64,000 nucleotides of DNA, from positions 1,612,001-1,676,000 of the forward strand of contig NZ_CP074406.1 in the NCBI RefSeq assembly GCF_018388425.1, given 5' to 3'. The DNA is from Nocardioides faecalis. Its GTDB lineage: Bacteria > Actinomycetota > Actinomycetes > Propionibacteriales > Nocardioidaceae. The notes under the pieces were generated by a model that did not search any database, was not told where the DNA came from, and worked only from the letters and a program-made list of their open reading frames with translations. Below are positions 62,000 to 64,000 of this stretch, one piece after another. The position numbers and the translations under genes are program-made. How positions within the stretch are numbered: the stretch's first letter is position 1; each line of letters starts with the position of its first letter.

Positions 62000-62329
62000 A
62001 ACCGGCCGAACGTCGCCGCGAAGTGCTACTTCGCCAACGGAGTGATGCCCATGCCACCCTGCGGGCCCGCCCGCTCATGCCGCATTCCGCGCGCTTCGAG
62101 GCCCCAAGGCCAAGCCGCTGGTACGGAGAGGCGACTCGTTGGTCGAGGTGGCGGCCGAGATCGTCCGGCTCGGCGGATCGAAGAACCACGTCATGGCAGG
62201 CTCGAGTGTCGTCGACACTCGAGGACGATGAGTTCTCCGTTCATCCGGACTCTGGACAGCAGCGCGAGTAGTTCTGGTGAGTCGGCGGGCCTACCGCGCG
62301 CAGGCGCGGATTGCCCTCGTCCATCACGG
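62000..62329. other. 330-base gap with a perfect palindrome
   Basis: No gene is supported here; frames in this stretch lack coding character. The main feature is the palindrome at 62201-62223. A fragment reading RGDSLVEVAAEIVRLGG in one frame may be a gene scrap, but it has no start. Confidence 0.45.
62201..62223. repeat. Perfect 23-bp palindrome
   Basis: CTCGAGTGTCG and CGACACTCGAG flank a single central T with no mismatch. It lies between a methyltransferase and the convergent excisionase gene. It could be an operator, a recombination site, or a cruciform-type terminator. Confidence 0.7.
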
Positions 62330-62527
62330 TCACTGCCGAGCTGAGGGGATTCGGCGCAGTGCGGATTCGAGTTCGTCGAGTCGTAGCCGGATGGAGCGGC
62401 GCCCGCATTGGTAGGCGGGGATAGTGCCGTCGCTGATGCGGCGGCGGATGGTCCGGGTGGACAGGGACATGATTTCGGCGGCTTCGTCGAGGCTGACGTA
62501 GACGGGGAGTTCTCGCTTCCTAGTCAC
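62330..62527 (-). CDS. Excisionase-type winged HTH protein
   Basis: This 65-residue protein (PVYVSLDEAAEIMSLSTRTI, RRRISDGTIPAYQCGRRSIRI-like) is a complete MerR/Xis-type DNA-binding domain. Such proteins direct excision or regulate integrative elements. Its GTG start overlaps the upstream HTH gene by eight bases. A frameshifted copy lies at 56859-57186 in the tRNA-Val(GAC) relic. Confidence 0.8.
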   Translation of the reverse strand: MTRKRELPVYVSLDEAAEIMSLSTRTIRRRISDGTIPAYQCGRRSIRLRLDELESALRRIPSARQ

Positions 62528-62924
62528 GGGGCTTCTCCTGGCTGGGCATGTGGTGCGAGCGGCTGGTCGTGGTGGCGGAGCTAAGGAATCGGCGGGTTTC
62601 GGCGACGGTGATGTAGAGGCGGCCGCAGCCGTTGACGCGGGCCCAGCCGGGGGCCGACGCCGCGTCGGCGCCAGTCGCGGACGGTGCGTTGGGGGGGGTG
62701 CGGATGAGGTCGCAGAACTCTTCGACGGTGATGAGTCCTCCGTCGTCCCAGTCGTCGGGGACCTGGATGGGCACGGCGCGCGGGCCGTAACCGGGGAGGC
62801 GAACGCGCCATGTCAGCAGGGTCGCTTTCGGCACGCCGAGATAGCCGCAGGCGTCGTCAGTGCTCAGGAACGGGTCTCGGGCCATCGAGACGGCGGTGTC
62901 TGACGTGCTCATGTTGGTGGACAT
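62520..62924 (-). CDS. Two-domain HTH protein with a scrambled central segment
   Basis: This 134-residue protein has a first HTH (DPFLSTDDACGYLGVPKATL, about 18-37) and a second part ending GCGRLYITVAETRRFLSSA. Between them, about 17 residues after IRTP read NAPSATGADAASAPG instead of a helix. The neighbouring frame there encodes QRTVRDWRRRGVGPR, the same as the relic copy at 56.7 kb. An extra two bases in an 8-C/G run (62691-62698) and one extra G about 45 bases on explain this. AAGGAG stands 5 bases before the ATG at 62924. The recognition helix of the second domain is probably lost. Confidence 0.65.
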   Translation of the reverse strand: MSTNMSTSDTAVSMARDPFLSTDDACGYLGVPKATLLTWRVRLPGYGPRAVPIQVPDDWDDGGLITVEEFCDLIRTPPNAPSATGADAASAPGWARVNGCGRLYITVAETRRFLSSATTTSRSHHMPSQEKPRD

Positions 62925-62992
62925 CTGTTCTCCTTGGCCGGCATCACTGCCTAGGTGCACGGGCCTCGCCTGCGCGAGCCGGTGGCCCGCGG

Positions 62993-64000
62993 TCAGATGT
63001 TCGGGACTTCGACAGCCCGTCCTTTGGTCGGTCGATGGATCAGCGCGGAGTGCAGGTCAACTCGCGTCGGTCCCGGGGTGGCCTCGGGCGGTTCGTCCTT
63101 GGGGCGCAGTCGCTCCCGCACGGTCTTCACCACTGCGAGATCGGTCGCCGACGTGATCGGGACGAAGCGCTCACGAACCGGGTGGACCAGCTGCCCGCCC
63201 CCGCCCACAATTCGCGGAAGAGTCACGCGCTTGAAGAAGGCGCCACGCTCGACTCCGTCCTCGATGACGTCGGCGATGCGGTCGTCGAGGCGGTGGAACA
63301 GCAACTGGAATCCAGAGAGGACACGTGGCTCAAGGATGGTGTCCTTGGGGAGGGCTTTCAGTCGCGTGACGGCATTCGCACCTTCGGCCACGGCCAGTCC
63401 GCCCGTTCCGAGAAGGCCCCCGACCTCGCGTAGCTGCTTCTGCATGACCGAGTAGGTCTCGGCGCGCGTGGTCCATCGCTCGGCGAGACGTTGGTCGATC
63501 CGGGCGGCGTACGGTGCGAGGTGCGCGGAGACGAGGCGTTGGGAGTCCACGACCAGGCGAAGGTTGGTCGCGTTGGGCACGGAATTCATCCGGATCACGA
63601 GGTTGTGCTGGGCCTGCAGCACGCCGAGGATCCCTGGACGCTCCGGGCCGGTGATGACCTTCGTCTTCGGTCGCCAGCCGAGGTGATCGACGGCGTAGTC
63701 CGGCTGGGCGAGGTTCACGTCGAGGGCAGCAGCCAGCGAGGCCCAGCCGAGACGAGCGATCTGGGCGAGCGGCTCCCAACCGGGTGTGTTCTTGTACCGT
63801 CGGTCGAGGACGACCAGTGCTTGGGTCAACGCGGCGACGTCGCCGACGAGCGCCTGGGCCTGGGGAGCGGTCATCTGTGCGGACACCTGCTCGCTGGTGT
63901 CGTGTTCAGCGAGGGCCGCTGCACGGGCAGCGAGACGCCATCGGTCCACCATCGGGTTGGCGTTCGGCGTGGCCAGGGCATCAGCCGACGCCGGGCTCGC
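62993..64000 (-). CDS. Unknown helical protein, cut by the right edge
   Basis: The frame runs from its stop at 62993 to the window edge, giving at least 335 residues; an ATG at 63952 is internal or a possible start. I do not recognise it. It looks mainly alpha-helical, with LAAALDVNLAQPDYAVDHLGW, an LGVLQAQHNLVIRMNSVPNATNLRLV stretch and a GLLGTGGLAVAEGANAV segment, and has no signal peptide or obvious catalytic motif. It lies 68 bases upstream of the HTH/excisionase pair on the same strand, so it probably belongs to the same accessory element. Confidence 0.55.
   Translation of the reverse strand, partial: ASPASADALATPNANPMVDRWRLAARAAALAEHDTSEQVSAQMTAPQAQALVGDVAALTQALVVLDRRYKNTPGWEPLAQIARLGWASLAAALDVNLAQPDYAVDHLGWRPKTKVITGPERPGILGVLQAQHNLVIRMNSVPNATNLRLVVDSQRLVSAHLAPYAARIDQRLAERWTTRAETYSVMQKQLREVGGLLGTGGLAVAEGANAVTRLKALPKDTILEPRVLSGFQLLFHRLDDRIADVIEDGVERGAFFKRVTLPRIVGGGGQLVHPVRERFVPITSATDLAVVKTVRERLRPKDEPPEATPGPTRVDLHSALIHRPTKGRAVEVPNI

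Overview
This is chromosomal DNA from a very GC-rich actinobacterium. The mix of genes (a NucH/ExeM-type nuclease fused to a 5'-nucleotidase with basic Ig-like C-terminal repeats, DUF3046 before recA, lhr beside nei, NirA-type sulfite reductase with APS-type cysH, TANNNT boxes 6-7 bases before start codons) fits Nocardioidaceae, probably Nocardioides or a close relative. That placement is an inference from gene content, not a search result.

Layout. 1-8.2 kb: the conserved rimO-pgsA-cinA-clgR neighbourhood, with a 5.3 kb secreted nuclease/nucleotidase gene inserted between pgsA and cinA. 8.3-11 kb: an MBOAT/AlgX-like pair for O-acylating a surface glycan. 11-19 kb (minus strand): htpX, nei, lhr and an MFS exporter. 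19-21.8 kb (minus strand): NAD salvage, with a PncB-PncA fusion in one operon with the NrtR regulator and a palindromic operator in front. 21.8-26 kb: an orphan adenine-specific DNA methylase, an M20 amidohydrolase and hutF (histidine degradation). 26-29.6 kb: a truncated DinB gene, DUF3046, an MFS protein, and recA-recX with a LexA box. 29.6-32.2 kb: a tightly overlapped set of phosphoribosyltransferase, PPK2, HipA-like kinase and DUF3037. 32.2-35.8 kb (minus strand): sulfite reductase, a 61-residue zinc-ribbon protein, APS reductase and sirohydrochlorin chelatase, preceded by a short Cys-containing leader peptide. 36-39.7 kb: glyA, a YihY-type membrane protein and a TrkA-gated potassium channel.

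39.7-53.9 kb is a long co-directional cluster: FHA protein, Ser/Thr kinase, a 2098-residue Ig/FN3 surface protein, MoxR ATPase, DUF58 protein and a transglutaminase-fold membrane protein that has lost two catalytic residues. It resembles the PFNA cluster described in bifidobacteria. Most junctions overlap (GTGA/ATGA), so the genes are probably co-expressed and may form one phospho-signalling and cell-envelope system.

54.6-57.2 kb is a decayed integrative element in a tRNA-Val(GAC) gene. A 24-bp direct repeat of the tRNA 3' end flanks a frameshifted tyrosine integrase, a cupin gene, a frameshifted HTH gene, relaxase scraps and two frameshifted excisionase-type genes. A Gly-Cys-Val tRNA operon, a pabC-like lyase and a secreted M28 peptidase follow. 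From tRNA-Val(CAC) at 60.36 kb to the right edge lies a second, related accessory region: an Imm5-like protein, a SAM methyltransferase, a paralogous HTH/excisionase pair and a partial unknown protein.
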